Of a stretch of 64,000 nucleotides of DNA, positions 34,143 to 47,387 are shown piece by piece. This stretch comes from Purshia tridentata (taxonomy: Eukaryota > Streptophyta > Magnoliopsida > Rosales > Rosaceae), in NCBI GenBank assembly GCA_003254885.1, contig QANT01007514.1:1-64000 (forward strand), read 5' to 3'. Below the pieces are notes generated by a model. That model saw nothing but the letters and a program-made list of their open reading frames with translations. It made no database searches and was not told the DNA's origin. The translations under genes and the position numbers were made by a program. Each line of letters begins with the position of its first letter. Position 1 is the stretch's first letter.

Positions 34143-35170
34143 CTAATAATAACTTGATGATAAAAAGTCTAAAAACTTTGCTTAGGTTTACTCTTGTGTC
34201 TCACTTACGAAACCCTAGGGTTTGACCTTAATTCACTATTAATTATAAAGATGGCATGGCGCACTTTTAAAAAGACACACTCATCTTTTAGGTGACATTA
34301 TCAGTGTGATTAGGTGCATCGCAACCTACCTTTGTACTGTGTGCTGTTTCTCAAAATATCATTCCAATGGCTTTTCCTATGAAACCAAATTTGTGAGGGT
34401 GTTAGGTAATGACCCAACTTTGTTCATAGTTGGTGAGGCCTCGGAGTTGTTTCTTTATTATTTTTTTGTACTTATACGTGTCCTATTATTTATTCCTTTG
34501 GGTTGGAGTATTATTATAATCTAGATTTGATTTGGATTAAACTATAGAAGAAGATGAATTAAGATAATATTGGTTAATGACATATCAAATAATATTTGAA
34601 ATGGGTTTAGAGGGAATGATTATTCAATGATAAGTGAGTTATGTTCCATAGTTTATTATCCATGTCCCTTGCATTAAATAAAATTTTAGAAGATGTACTA
34701 TAGGATGGTTCATTAGAGCCAATCATGGTATTACACTTAAATCATTAATTTACTAAGAGCTTTTAAATAAAGGAATGTGATCAACAACGTACACAAGGAA
34801 TAAATCAACAGGGGAAAAAACATTAGTATAGAGAAGAAAATTACTTTTATTACCAAAAAATTGTGGTACCACTCATACGCAGACAACATTTATCTTATCT
34901 AATCTAGTACGACCCTAATCAAATCGATCTTAAGAGATAATTTAGTCTAATCTTTCAAGATTGAGTACTTATATTCTTAAAAATATTAAATTTTATAATG
35001 TGAAACTTAGTTTAATCAATGATTATTTATCGTTCACACGCAATATAAAACTTGATTTAATCAATGATTATCCGTCATATTCACGAATGGATTTAAACGG
35101 TGTTTTTTTAATGTTAATTTTGGAAGTTAATTTGAATAATTGTTAGTGTTAGGCTGGGGTCTAGTAGATT

Positions 35171-35475
35171 ATAATGCACATGGGAATCTGAAGAGCCAGC
35201 AGAGTTAGCAGTGAGCAGGGAAGTGGTCGGTACTTACGTGTATAGGTGGTGACCAAGACAGGTGAACATGGGACCAAAACAACCCACCACGCACCCTGAC
35301 TCAATCAGCTGCCACTTTTCATCACCATAATGCACATGGGAATCTGAAGAGCCAGCAGAGTTGGCAGTGAGCAGAGAAGTGGTCGGTACTTACGTGTATA
35401 GGTGGTGACCAAGACAGGTGAACATGGGACCAAAACAACCCACCCTGACTCAATCAGCTGCCACTTTTCATCACC
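35171..35475. repeat. Tandem duplication, period 156 bp, two near-identical copies
   Basis: Copy 1 is 35171-35326 and copy 2 is 35327-35475. They differ by a 7-bp deletion (ACGCACC) in copy 2 and about two substitutions (TTAGCA/TTGGCA, CAGGGAAG/CAGAGAAG). The unit has more G+C than its surroundings, shows no open frame, and includes CTTACGTGTA, GGTGACCAAG and CAGCTGCCAC words. Confidence 0.9.
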
Positions 35476-37352
35476 ATGTACTTGTCAATTAAAACCAAGG
35501 TATATATATATATATATCTGTAATAAATAAAGATAATATCATAATAGTAACGACATATATAATTAAAAAGCTAAATTTCTAGATAATTAATTTAGATGTA
35601 CTTTCGTCGGTAAGTTGGTGCGCAACAAATGGTCAAAAAAACAACAACAAAAAATCATTTGTCACTTTCTCGAATTTTCCAATTTCAACATCCATGGTGA
35701 TCTCATTGTTTCACGCCGGCAACCGCCCACGATCTCCACCGCCGATTACTTTAATTTCTTTATATTAATTAATTAATTATTTATTTATTTATTTCAACCC
35801 TATATTTTTGGGTGGCCATTATCCGCCTAGCCATGCATATATGCATGTGATATTCATATAATACATAATTTAATTTATATAATTCCATTGTTTCTTTATT
35901 GAACACACCGACAAAACTGTGCCTTTCACTTTCTCTCTCATATTATATGATCAGCTCACCTCTGAAGAATGTATACTCTTTCTTTTCATTTCTCTTTTTG
36001 ATCTAACATTATTTTTGTGGTCGGCCCGTATGTTATTATTAATAATTATCAAACTATATGATAAGAAAAACATTTTTGTATAATTATATATATAGAGACA
36101 AGTTTCTTTGTTTGTACACATTTATCTGACTATTTAATTTAGACTATTTTAGCGAGGTTAATCATCAACCCAATTAGTAAGGTCTACTTTTGTAATTAAT
36201 TTTCTCTCTCTGTCTTATATTTTTAATTTTAATAATAGGTTTAGTGGTATTTAAAAAAGAATTTAACTTTAAACATATCAATTAATCAAAAAATAATTTA
36301 AATATATTATAATTCTAACACACTATTTGAAGTTACTCCAAAAACTTTGTTGTGATGCTCTTTAATCATCTGGCCCGACTATTGTTTTAACAATTGTTAT
36401 ATTCGTTTTTAGTCCAGTAGAAGAATATTGCTTTCACGTACGTACGGGGCCATTGTTTTCACATGTGGGCTTGTTTGTCTGTCTTTCCAAAAATAGAAGA
36501 ATACTATAAAGTCTTAATAAAGTTAATAATTAGCTTCGGCATCTTCTCACAAAACAAAAATGAAAATGAAAGGAATAATTCATTTTCTCTTAATTAATTT
36601 GTTATTCTTGAGCCCACTACTCTTTATATTACAATTAGGATGACTATGGTATTCGTCCTTACATGATGATGTGGTCCAAAAACATTATTATAAATTTATC
36701 CTTAAATTATTCTGATTATTCTTAATTACTAAGTTGACCACTCTAATTTTAGATTAACCTTTCTTATTTCACCTTAATTACTCAGTTTGCATGCATGATT
36801 TTTTTCTAAATAATTCATTTGAATCTAAGATTGAGTCTGCGATAAGATGATACTTGTTGAATATTTGAGCTCGTTCACCCCTTAAAAGTCTACTTCATCT
36901 CTATGATATATAATTTTTAAGATGTACAGGAAATGCTATATGCACCTACAATTGCACACAAGTGTGTGAATATACGTACATGCAGCTTTCATGCATACTA
37001 TATTTATCACAATGATGAATTAATTACTCATACATATACAAGATACTAATCTCAAATTAATTAATTGAAAAAACTGACTGTTGCTTATTAATTTGGTCCT
37101 CATCGTGACATTATCACTGACTAGTGGAGATTAATTAAGTTACACCATTTAATGTGATAACATTCAAAATTGGAGTGGCTAGATTCGATCGGCAAATATT
37201 CAGAACTTAATTCCTTTCAATAGCATGCATGCTAATTAATCAAATTATTAAGTTAAAAAAAATTGTCAGGTTTTATATATGGTTTTATATGTGAATCCAA
37301 ATTAAATATTATTTATTTATAACAAATAAGACATCGTCATTCAATCTTATCT

Positions 37353-37666
37353 GACACAATATTTGATAATTTTAATGGAAAATAAGTTTTATATATATAT
37401 ATATACACATATATATATTGGAAAATTAAAATTTGTCGAGTCTAACTGTCTAATATCATATATTATCAGGAGATTCACTATAAGTGGAGAAGCTACTCGG
37501 AAGTTCAACTATAAAATGACACAATATTTGATAATTTTAATGGAAAATAAGCTTTATATATATATATATTGGAAAATTAAAATTTGTCGAGTCTAATATC
37601 ATATATTATCAGGAGATTCACTATTATATTTTAAGTGGAGAAGCTACTCGGAAGTTCAACTATAAA
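37353..37666. repeat. Tandem duplication, period 165 bp, two copies
   Basis: Copy 1 starts at 37353 and copy 2 at 37518, both with GACACAATATTTGATAATTT. Both include a TA-dinucleotide run, AAATTTGTCGAGTCTAA, ATTATCAGGAGATTCACTAT and GAAGCTACTCGGAAGTTCAA. Differences are mostly length changes in the TA run and two small indels. Confidence 0.9.
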
Positions 37667-38317
37667 TTAAGGATGATTAAGACGTTCCATGTAGTGATTT
37701 AATCATAAATCACACACATAATATTTAATCGACCGCCCCTAATATGATAGTAACAGACCAACAAGCAAGGTCCTGTACAGCATGCATGCAAACTGGGCTA
37801 AATGGGCCATTTGGTTGTCGATCATAAGATAGAGTATTTGATATAAGCATTAGCACCCCTGGTGGAGTATATTCTAATTAGTGGGTTTTGCTTTTCAATC
37901 TTCATTATTAATCTATATCACATGAACCATTACCAAGTCACCATGATAAGAGATGGTTGATGGGATTTGGCATATATAATTGCATCTCCTCATGTACCAA
38001 GCTTACATACTTTTGATAGCTTATCTCACTCCAAAGGATTTTTTTTTTCCCTTTTTTATATGTCTCTATCACTCACTCCCATAACAAAACATGTATTGAT
38101 CAAAAATTGTTTTTTTCTTTATAGATTTGAATTGGAAATCTCTCTCCAATAATCTAAAGAGAAATACACTAAAACAATATTTAATAGTTGGTGTATTGAT
38201 CAAATTCTTGGTGTATGTATCTAAAAATCCTAGTTTACGAAAGCTTAAAAAGCAAACTCTATATTGGACCGACTATTTATGTAAGGTTTTCAAACGATGT
38301 AAGCTATAACCAAACCT

Positions 38318-38429
38318 TGGGCTCAAACTCTGGGCCTCGGCCGGCCCACACATCCGAAGGCCCAAAATCTAGGGGGTTAGGACAAAGTTTTAAGTAAGGC
38401 CTAGCTCGCCAGCTTGGTGCTAAAACCCT
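38318..38429 (+). promoter_or_regulatory. Site II elements and telo-box-like motif upstream of WDR3
   Basis: Four TGGGCY-type site II elements lie at 38318 (TGGGCT), 38331 (TGGGCC), 38343 and 38359 (GGCCCA), and an AAACCCT word at 38423, all within about 200 bp of the WDR3 ATG. Site II plus telo-box is the known promoter arrangement of plant ribosomal-protein and ribosome-biogenesis genes (TCP-bound), which matches the gene. Confidence 0.7.
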
Positions 38430-38519
38430 CAAACGGTTAAACCCCTCGGCATCAAACTACCTAAGTCTCTCGTCCACGTACCGCCACAGCAGCAAAGCAA
38501 AGGGAAACGAAACGCAACC

Positions 38520-41500
38520 ATGGTGAAGTCTTACCTCCGCTACGAGCAGGCGGCGGTCTTCGGCGTCATCGTCTCCGTCGATTCGAACATCGCGTACGAC
38601 AGCTCCGGGAAGCACCTTCTCGCCCCGGCCCTTGAAAAGGTCGGCGTGTGGCACGTACGACAAGGCGTTTGCACCAAAACCCTAACCCCTTCTCAGGCCT
38701 CTCGTGGACACTCTCTCTCAGTCACCTCCATCGCCGCCTCACCTACTTCTCTGGTAAAGTCACGCTTTTGAATCATCTTCTCACTCATTCTCTGTCTCTC
38801 ACAGTTTGTTTGGTTACTGAGAAAAATGCAGCAAAAGAAAGGTCATTTTGGAACTTTTTTTACTGTTTCCTAATTCTCTAATATTAAATAATTGAATTAA
38901 ATGGGCCCAAGTTAGATATTTGTGAGGGGAATTGCAACACTCTGTTTGGTTGAGAAAGCTGAGTAAAAGCAAATGCATGATGTTCTGCATTTGAATTATT
39001 CAATGTCTTTATAATGTTTAGTAAGCGCTTTTCTAATTAATTTGAATATTGAACGTTTTTTCAAGAAATTGTAACTGTCAACTTTCTCGGCGTGTCTGAA
39101 AATAGTAATAGAAATAAGCTTAAAAGTTAAAACTGTCAAACTGAGTCACTATGTGAAGCCGTGAAGGAAGCTAACTTTCATGGCTGTACTAGCAGAATTA
39201 AGCAGAGGATTTAGTTTTAGTTCAATTTGGACCAAATATGAAAATTTATTTTTTAGTTTGGTTTTATATTTTCAATGTAGTTGAAGAATTTCTTAGTGTA
39301 AGTTTTATGCACTGTTTAGTGTGTGATGCAATGTGACTGGTGTTTCTTGCAGATAGCTAGTGGGTATGCAGATGGTAGTATAAGGATTTGGGATTCCGAC
39401 AAAGGGACCTGTGAGACCACATTGAATGGACATAAAGGAGCTGTCACTGCCTTACGGTACAACAAGCTTGGATCCATGCTTGCATCGGGAAGCAAAGATA
39501 ACGACATTATATTATGGGATGTGGTTGGTGAGACAGGCCTATATCGCCTCCGTGGGCATCGCGATCAGGTTTGTTATTACATTTTTTTTTTTTTCAAATT
39601 AAACTTATAAATTTGACTTTTACTGGAATGAGCCTGGCTTATTCCTCTTAATTATCTTCATTTCTCGTTGAGCTGAAATATTGTAATTTTTTTTTTTTCA
39701 TGTAATGTAGGTCACTGACCTTGTCTTCTTGGATTCTGGTAAGAAACTTGTTAGTTCTTCAAAAGATAAATTTTTGAGGGTGTGGGATCTTGAAACCCAG
39801 CATTGTATGCAGACAATTAGTGGTCATCATAGTGAAATTTGGTCCATAGATAGCGATCCAGAAGAAAGATATTTGGTCACTGGGTCTGCAGACCTGGAAC
39901 TGAGGTTTTACACAATAAAGCATGACTTGGATGATGGCCAATCCATTTCCAATGTGAACGGAGCAGAATTTGTGAACAGTGGAGATCCACCCATCCAAAA
40001 TAAATGGGAAATTTTGAAGCTGTTTGGTGAAATTCAGCGGCTAAGCAAGGATAGAGTCGCAACTGTGAGATTCAACAAGTCTGGAAATTTGCTAGCTTGT
40101 CAAGTGGCAGGTAAGACAGTAGATATATTCCATGTACTGGATGAGGCTGAATCAAAGCGTAAAGCAAAACGTAGGGTTCATCGGAAGGAGAAAAAATCTG
40201 CCAAAGGGGCACCTGAGGTGATGGAAAAAGGAGACACAAATCATGGAGCTGGAGAAGAAGGAAATAATCCTGTGGTTACTGTCCCTGATGTCTTTAAGCT
40301 TCTTCAAACTGTTCGAGCTAGCAAAAAGATTTGCTCTATCTCCATCTGTCCAGACACTCCAAAGAGTTCGCTAGCTATGATAGCTTTGTCTTTGAACAAT
40401 AATTTATTGGAATTTTATTCCATTGAAAGCAAAGCAACAACAAGAACACGTGCTATAGAGCTCCAAGGACACCGATCTGATGTCAGAAGTGTAACACTTA
40501 GCTCAGACAACACACTCTTGATGTCAACTAGTCACAATTCAGTAAAGATTTGGAACCCAAGTACTGGTTCATGCCTTCGAACTATTGATTCTGGATACGG
40601 GCTATGTGGCTTTATCCTTCCTAATAGCAAGTTTGCACTTGTTGGAACTAAAGGTGGAACAATAGAAATTATTGACATTGGGAGTGGCACTTGCATTGAA
40701 GTTTTGGAAGCTCATGGTAGCTCTGTTCGGTCGATTGCAGCCATTCCTGATGAAAATGGTTTTGTCACAGGAAGTGCAGATCATGATGTCAAGTTTTGGG
40801 AATATGAGGTTAAACAAAATGCTGCCCAAGTATGCATTATATACCTTCTCCTTCTATTTTCAGTTCTAATCTTGTATTAGTATTGGGTAACATCTTTGTA
40901 TTAAAAATATAATACTAATTTTTTAGCATAATTGTATGATTTTAATGACATGCACCATCTTCTGAAACGTTTTTAGTTTATTTATTATGTTTTAAAGAAG
41001 CTTTGTTACTCATTTAGGTGTTTTCTGAAATCCATAAAAAGCTTTGATGATATGTAAACTGAAATATGTTCTGCTTTTAGTACTTATGGCTTGTCAAGTT
41101 ATTTAAAAAATTAGGAGAATACCCCTAGCTTTGACCTCAGAGCATCTATATAGATACATTATATTCTATACAAAATGTATGCTCATACATACATAAATAT
41201 GTATGTATTGGGGTATAGTTGGAAGAAGCATCATTTGTGGTTGAAGTTTGCATATATCTGGATCTGGTGAGTGAATCAGTCATTTATTGTGGTTGTCTTC
41301 TGTCATGAAATGCCATTCTTGATGTTGTTGGTCTCCAATTTTGTTTTCTCATAATTGTTGTTATGTGGACATGTTTAGTATCTCCATATTGATCAGGTTT
41401 GTAAGAGTGCACTAACTTGGTTGAAACAGGATTCTAAGCACCTAATGGTGTCAAATGTAAGGACTATGAAGATGAATGATGATGTTCTTGTGGTTGCTGT

Positions 41501-44500
41501 TAGCCCTGATGCCAAATATATTTTGGTTGCGCTTTTGGATTGCACAGTGAAGGTTAATTTGACTTAGTTTTATCATTTGATTTTGATTTCTCTTCATTTC
41601 GTTTTGATGCTTTTCTAATTTAAGATTTTTCTTAAGTTGTAAACCAACACATACTTAGTTTTGGAATTTAGCTCTCAAAAATGTGGAATATCTGAATAGG
41701 TGATATCATTGACATTGTTTAGTTTCACATTTGATTTGCAACTGTACTCTGAACTTACATTTTGAAACACGTAATCCAATTGTGACGTATATACCTCTCT
41801 TAACATGCATCACATCCTTGAATAATTAAGCAAAGCTAGAGTGTTATCCAGTGCCATCTGAAACTATGATAGTGATGGGATATTGAATTTGTTAACTGAT
41901 AAATTGATATTGATGTCTTTGAGCTATCTGTGATGAGAACTTGTGATAAGAAATGCTTAGAATTAGATTGGATCAAATTATAGGGCTTGGAGAAAAGATT
42001 ATTTATCCTAAACTTTTATTTTTGTCTCGATATAATATCACTTTTGCTCCCTTAAATGGCTTATGCTGGGTTTGTGTAATCTCAATTAGTGATATCTGCA
42101 ATAATTTGTGCCTGTTAAATGATGTATTTACTATTCTTTTTTTAGGTTCTGTTTATGGATTCTTTCAAGCTTTTCCTTTCCTTATATGGTCACAAGCTGC
42201 CTGTGCTATGTATGGATATATCTTCTGATGGAGAACTGATAGTGACTGGATCTGCTGATAAAAATTTGAAGATTTGGGGTTTAGATTTTGGTGATTGTCA
42301 TAAATCCATATTCGCTCATGCTGACAGGTGCAATTTTTGTGTAAATGAACATAAGTTTAGAAGTGTGAAGTTTTACTGATAATTTGATGAATTGTTTCCA
42401 TGATGCAGTGTTATGGCAGTGCAATTTGTGCAAAATACGCATTACATGTTTAGTGTTGGGAAAGATCGCCTTGTGAAATACTGGGATGCTGATAAATTTG
42501 AGTTGCTTTTAACTCTTGAGGGTCATCATGCGGATGTCTGGTGCCTTGGGATTAGTAACCGTGGCGATTTCATTGTCACGGGATCTCATGACCGATCAAT
42601 ACGTCGCTGGGACCGTACTGAAGAGCCATTTTTTATTGAGGTGATTGCTTCTTCTTGAGGAAAAAAGCCATTTTCCACCTTAAATTTGGTTTCATTAAAT
42701 AAATGTTGATCCTGAAGTTTGTCTATCTTTTTTGGTGATACCTATGCTTTAGGTTATATATGGGATTTCTTAATAGGACATGTTCTTATGCTATTGAAAT
42801 GCTTCGTTTGAAATTGCAGGAAGAGAAAGAAAAAAGATTGGAAGAGATGTTTGAGTCTGACCTCGATAATGCATTTGAAAGCAGGTATGCACCTAAGGAA
42901 GAAATCCCTGAGGAGGGAGCTGTGGCCTTAGCAGGGAAGAAATCTAAAGAAACAATTACAGCATCTGATGCAATTATTGATGCACTAGACATAGCAGATG
43001 CAGAATTGGAGCGACTTACCAACCATGAGGTATATTTGTTTGTTTGCTCAACACTCTTTTGATGTAGTATGATGTGTTTATGTGTGTGAATTCCTTTTTT
43101 TTTCCCTAATACATAGAAGGCTCTGTTCATTTACCTTTCATTACGTGGTTGTGCGCACAATAGTTTTATACAGTATTATAGCTTGTCTGCTGGTTGTCTC
43201 CACAAAAGGAATAAAAGAAAAGGTATTGGTTTTCACTCGACAAATGTTTCTTGAAAGCAAGATAACAGTATGTAATTCTCAGCAGACAATGTGTATAATA
43301 TTTCTTTGAAAAGTAAACATTTTATTGGCAATACATACAGCCTAGTAGAAATAATATAGTTTGAGTTTAATAGGCATTATTGGTGTAGACGTTTTGTTTA
43401 TGGGTGATTATAGCTCAAGCTTTGTAATGTAATTTCAGACTTTTCAGTTGTATCTCAATTGAATCGTTTTGCCATGCCATTTCAGGAGGAGAAAAGCAGG
43501 GGAAAGGTTGCTCAGTTTCAACCAAATATCATTATGCTTGGGCTCTCTCCATCTGATTATGTTCTCCGTGCACTTTCAAATGTTCAGACAAATGATCTGG
43601 AGCAGACGTTGCTGGTATGCTTGTGGTTTGCCGTTTATGAGCACACATTGAAAGAAGTCAAATTCCATTATTGCAAGCTCAAAATTTTAAGAGCTTGACT
43701 TGTTTGTTAGCTGGTTTTTAATCATTCTTCAATTGCAAGGTTTATCTAAATTTTAAAATTCAGAATCAAAACTGATGGTAATTATCTAGTTTAATGGAAT
43801 TAACAGAAATAAAAAAATCCCAGTGCACCTTTTACTGCCTCAAGCTGGTTGAACTTCTCTTTCTGGGATTTTCACTAGATATTTTTATATGGGTATGCAT
43901 GGTCTGTAACTTATCTATTGCCGATTATTAACATTAAAATTTAATTTGAACTGTATTTGCGTGCAGGCTTTGACATTCTCAGATGCGTTGAAGCTTGTAT
44001 CTTACTTGAAGGACTGGAGTTTGAATCCTGATAAGGTTGGGCTGTCTGAACTTGGGGCTGACATTGAATGCTATGAAGGAATGGAATGTTCAACTTCAGT
44101 ATTCAAGGTGTAATAGTTTCTGCAATTTTTTTTAAAATTTCTTTGCAGGTTGAACTCGTTTGCAGGGTTGCTACATTGCTACTGCAGACACATTATAATC
44201 AGTTGGTTACTACACCAGGGGCAAGACCTGTGATGACGGTTTTGAATGAGATTCTTTATCCAACAGTTAAGGTAATTGGATTGTTTAGCTTTCATACATA
44301 GAAATTTTACGAGGTTAATGGTGCCTTTGATATGTCTACTTGTAGAATTTTTTTGGTAAAATCTATTTATATACCTTTTGTAGAGATATTAGGTCAATGA
44401 AAGCTATAGGAGACTGTTAATGAAAGTTTGTTTATATAAAAAAGAAAAAGCTACAGGAGACTACTATGTGTGCATTTGTGAGTGCATTTAGTAGATTTCA

Positions 44501-44996
44501 CTACTATGCCCTGATCTAGAAGTTGCACGAAATTAATTGAGTTTCGAAAACAATACAATATACCAAAGAAGTTATGCTTTGTAGTCTTAATGTAAGGCTT
44601 TATTGTTCCTTCCTAGTCCTAGGGCCTAGAAATGAGACACTGAACTATGTAGTTTCTCTATAAAAACTAAAGAAACTTGGATTCTCTCTTGAAATGATGA
44701 GGATGGAATCTGTTTCAGGAATGCAAAGATACCCTTGGTTTCAACCTTGCAGCAATGGATCATCTTAAGGTGCGGGACACGAGTCTTTTGACCTACTGGC
44801 CATTGTAATGAAATTCATCCTTTTTTAACTTTCCGTTTTCACGTTTCAGCAACTGATGGCTTTGAAATCAGATGCATTATTTCAAGATGCAAAATCAAAG
44901 TTACTGGAAATTCGTGCACAGAATTCTAAACGTCTAGAAGCAAGGACGGAGACAAGAGAAGAAAATCAAAGAAGAAAGAGGAGAAATAAAAAGTGA
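38520..44996 (+). CDS. UTP12: WDR3/UTP12 (Dip2) homologue, SSU processome WD40 protein
   Basis: Twelve exons: 38520-38753, 39353-39568, 39711-40829, 41430-41552, 42146-42327, 42409-42640, 42820-43029, 43486-43614, 43967-44035, 44149-44271, 44719-44769 and 44850-44996; 944 aa, equal to the family length. The start [19 protein letters not shown] is family-typical. The first ~700 residues form WD40 blades ([72 protein letters not shown]), enough for two beta-propellers. A basic linker ([15 protein letters not shown]) lies near 295. The C-terminal Utp12 domain occupies roughly 780-890, and the end (RRKRRNKK) is basic, suiting nucleolar import. In yeast the protein belongs to the UTP-B complex of the SSU processome (18S pre-rRNA processing). 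The promoter motifs agree. Confidence 0.94.
44400..44462 (+). repeat. Micro-insertion in WDR3 intron 10, flanked by 16-bp direct repeats
   Basis: AAAGCTATAGGAGACT (44400-44415) and AAAGCTACAGGAGACT (44447-44462) differ at one base. The 31-bp body starts GTTAATGAAAGTTTG and ends in an A-rich tail (TATAAAAAAGAA). Long repeats plus a 3' A-tail indicate target-primed insertion. The event is intronic and leaves splice sites intact. Confidence 0.6.
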
Positions 44997-45496
44997 TGTA
45001 CACGTTTTGGTATGAAGCTGTAGCAAGAGATTGTTCGACAAATGAAATTGGTTTACTACAACTGGCTTATTTGAGAAATGTGTGTGGTGCCATTAAAATA
45101 TGGTAATCCGACTTATGTGGAAGAGGAACTCTTCAATGGAAAGGCCTCACAGATGGATTCCCAATGTAGCTGTCAGTGTCATCAAGGAAGGCGTCTACAA
45201 ATTTCCTCAAATTGGTTATATTTGGATTGTTTGCATACTGCACTGCCGGTGGCCCATCCCAGACTTTCCGGCCAGTGAATATCTGCCGTGTGATCTGTGA
45301 GAATTGTTGTGTTGAAAGGATAGGGGATGATTCCAATTTTGTAACTTAAGTTCTACTCAGACGCCTTGATTTGTAGTTTATATTATAAGCATAGGCCAAG
45401 GAAATGATAGTAAACGTTTTTCCTGGCTGATATATGGGGAAGGATTCGTGGCACTTTTTTTTCACACAACGTTTGACAAAGATTTTGGGCCATTAG

Positions 45497-45568
45497 TTCT
45501 GCACTATGTAAAGAACGGACATGGGTATTTATTTCTGCACTATGTAAAGAACGGACATGGGTATTTAT
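45497..45568. repeat. Perfect tandem duplication of 36 bp
   Basis: The unit begins TTCTGCACTATGTAAAGAAC at 45497 and again at 45533 without a mismatch. It lies about 500 bp downstream of the WDR3 stop. Confidence 0.9.
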
Positions 45569-46020
45569 AGAGTCCATTAGTTTTAAGCCCCAAATTTTAT
45601 TAGATCTTAGTTTTAAGCCATAGTTCATTTTATGTTTAGTCTCCAGCCATTAAAACAAAAAAGTCCAAGAATAACAAAAAACGTAAAACTAATTGTAATC
45701 CAAAAACTGCTATTTCTCTCTCTCTCTCTCTCTCACGATCGATCGCACTCTTCATTTTATCCTTAGTCGTTTAGTCTATTTGACCTTAACTGATGGAAGA
45801 GCTTGTGATCAAATTGCTTGGGCATGTTTTCAGTTTGAACTCTTGAGAACAAGTTGATGCTGAGTACTTTATGATTGTGGATTTAAATTGAGATAATTGT
45901 ACATTTTGTAATATCAATAGGCTGTTAGAATACCTACATAATTAGCAAATTAGTCAGGAAAATACACTGAGAAGTTAATGCCATAACTCAATATGTAAGT
46001 AGAAACCCTTGTTTATGATA

Positions 46021-46352
46021 CCAGAAAACTGTAACTCTTAATGAATATTTGAATAATAAACTATAACTGTTGATGAATTATATATTTAAAACCCGTGTAT
46101 AATAAATGTACCAGCAATATGTCCTAATAAAAAAGGCAAAGGTGACCTTAAGAATGATCACGTGCGGAGATCCTTGATTTCACGGTTTGTACCGCATGTT
46201 TAATTACAAAATATCAGAAAACTGTAACTCTTAATGAATTATAAAATATCAGAAAACTGTAACTCTTAATGAATATTTAAATAATAAACTGTAAGTGTTG
46301 CTAAATTACATAGTATGAAACCTCTATATGATATTAATGTACCATCAATATG
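46021..46352. repeat. Diverged ~105-bp direct repeats with an extra partial copy
   Basis: A block starting CCAGAAAACTGTAACTCTTA at 46021 recurs at 46250 (CAGAAAACTGTAACTC). Both continue through AATAATAAACT(A/G)TAA and end near a CAATATG word. A 35-bp partial copy at 46215-46249 precedes the second. The spacing of about 230 bp and divergence suggest old duplication or transposon ends. Confidence 0.7.
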
Positions 46353-47175
46353 AATTAAGAAAGTAGGAGATGAGTGTCACGACAGTGGATTAGGGCAAAG
46401 AATGGTTTCCTATTTTTTTTTTGGCCAAAAAAAAATAAATAATACAGGCCTGAGAGAGGTGGCCTACTCCCTAGAAAAGTGAGAAACTGAGAGATAAGTC
46501 CAATAAATACAAGCAATTTAATTATATATAGAGGGACCATCATCATGTATGTAAGATGAGCATGAACAATGTTCACATATCAGTCTAAGTTCATCTTTGT
46601 ATGCTTTTGCTTACTCAACAGCCCTTTCCTATCTTTATCACATAAAAAATATGGCATTAAAATAAATAATGGCTTTAAACTAATAGTAATTAAAATAGTG
46701 GCTTAAGACTAAATAAATAGTTTATTTGGGGCTTAACAGTAGTTTACCGTTAATAATTTAATACAGTATTTTGTCACTAATTATTATATTATCCTAATTA
46801 ATTAAAGGGGGATCGAGTAGTATGAGAGTTTTCAGGGCCTTATAAATCAGGCTCATGGTCTGGGCTGAGTTATCAGAAATGCAGTTTGATTTTTTCAAGC
46901 CATGAGCCGGTCCAACTCGATATAAGGACCAGTTCATTTACATAGCACAATAAGCAGGGCTTGGGCCCTTTGATGGGCTGGCCTGACTCGCGAGTGCAAC
47001 TTGATCTTTTCCACAGCCAGTGGTCAACTCAATGTACCGTCCAGTTTGTCTGCAGGGCAAATTGACGAAATTATGATCCATTGCAAAATCGAAAAAGTCA
47101 AATTTAGAGAGTAAATACAAGTATAAATGTTAAGGAGTGAACTGATGCAAGTACAATACTACAATTATTTTTTCA

Positions 47176-47387
47176 GAGGAGATTGCACTACCTACTCTTT
47201 TTCAAGTGTTTTTTCTCTTTATATTGGTTCACTTTTGAGAGGAAATTGCATCACCTATTTATTTTCAAGTTTTTTTTTTGCTTTATATTGGTTTACTAAT
47301 TTTTGACATGTTTTATTGTGGTTTAAACGTTAAATTAGCACGTCTATTTTTATTGTGGTTTAAACGTTAAATTAGCATGTCTATTTT
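47176..47387. repeat. Minisatellite-like cluster (63-bp and 37-bp duplications)
   Basis: A 63-bp unit starting GAGGAGATTGCA at 47176 recurs as GAGGAAATTGCA at 47239. A 37-bp unit starting TATTGTGGTTTAAACGTTAA at 47314 recurs at 47351 with one or two changes. Further phrases (GATCACATTATTAAAATAT) repeat near 47420 and 47480. Confidence 0.75.

Larger units (their letters stand above)
32900..38300. other. Large gene-free AT-rich stretch
   Basis: Neither strand shows a convincing gene. It holds three micro-insertions (33346, 33639, 34094), two tandem duplications (35171 and 37353) and AT microsatellites (about 35501, 37391 and 37556). The short frames here lack any family motif. Confidence 0.55.
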
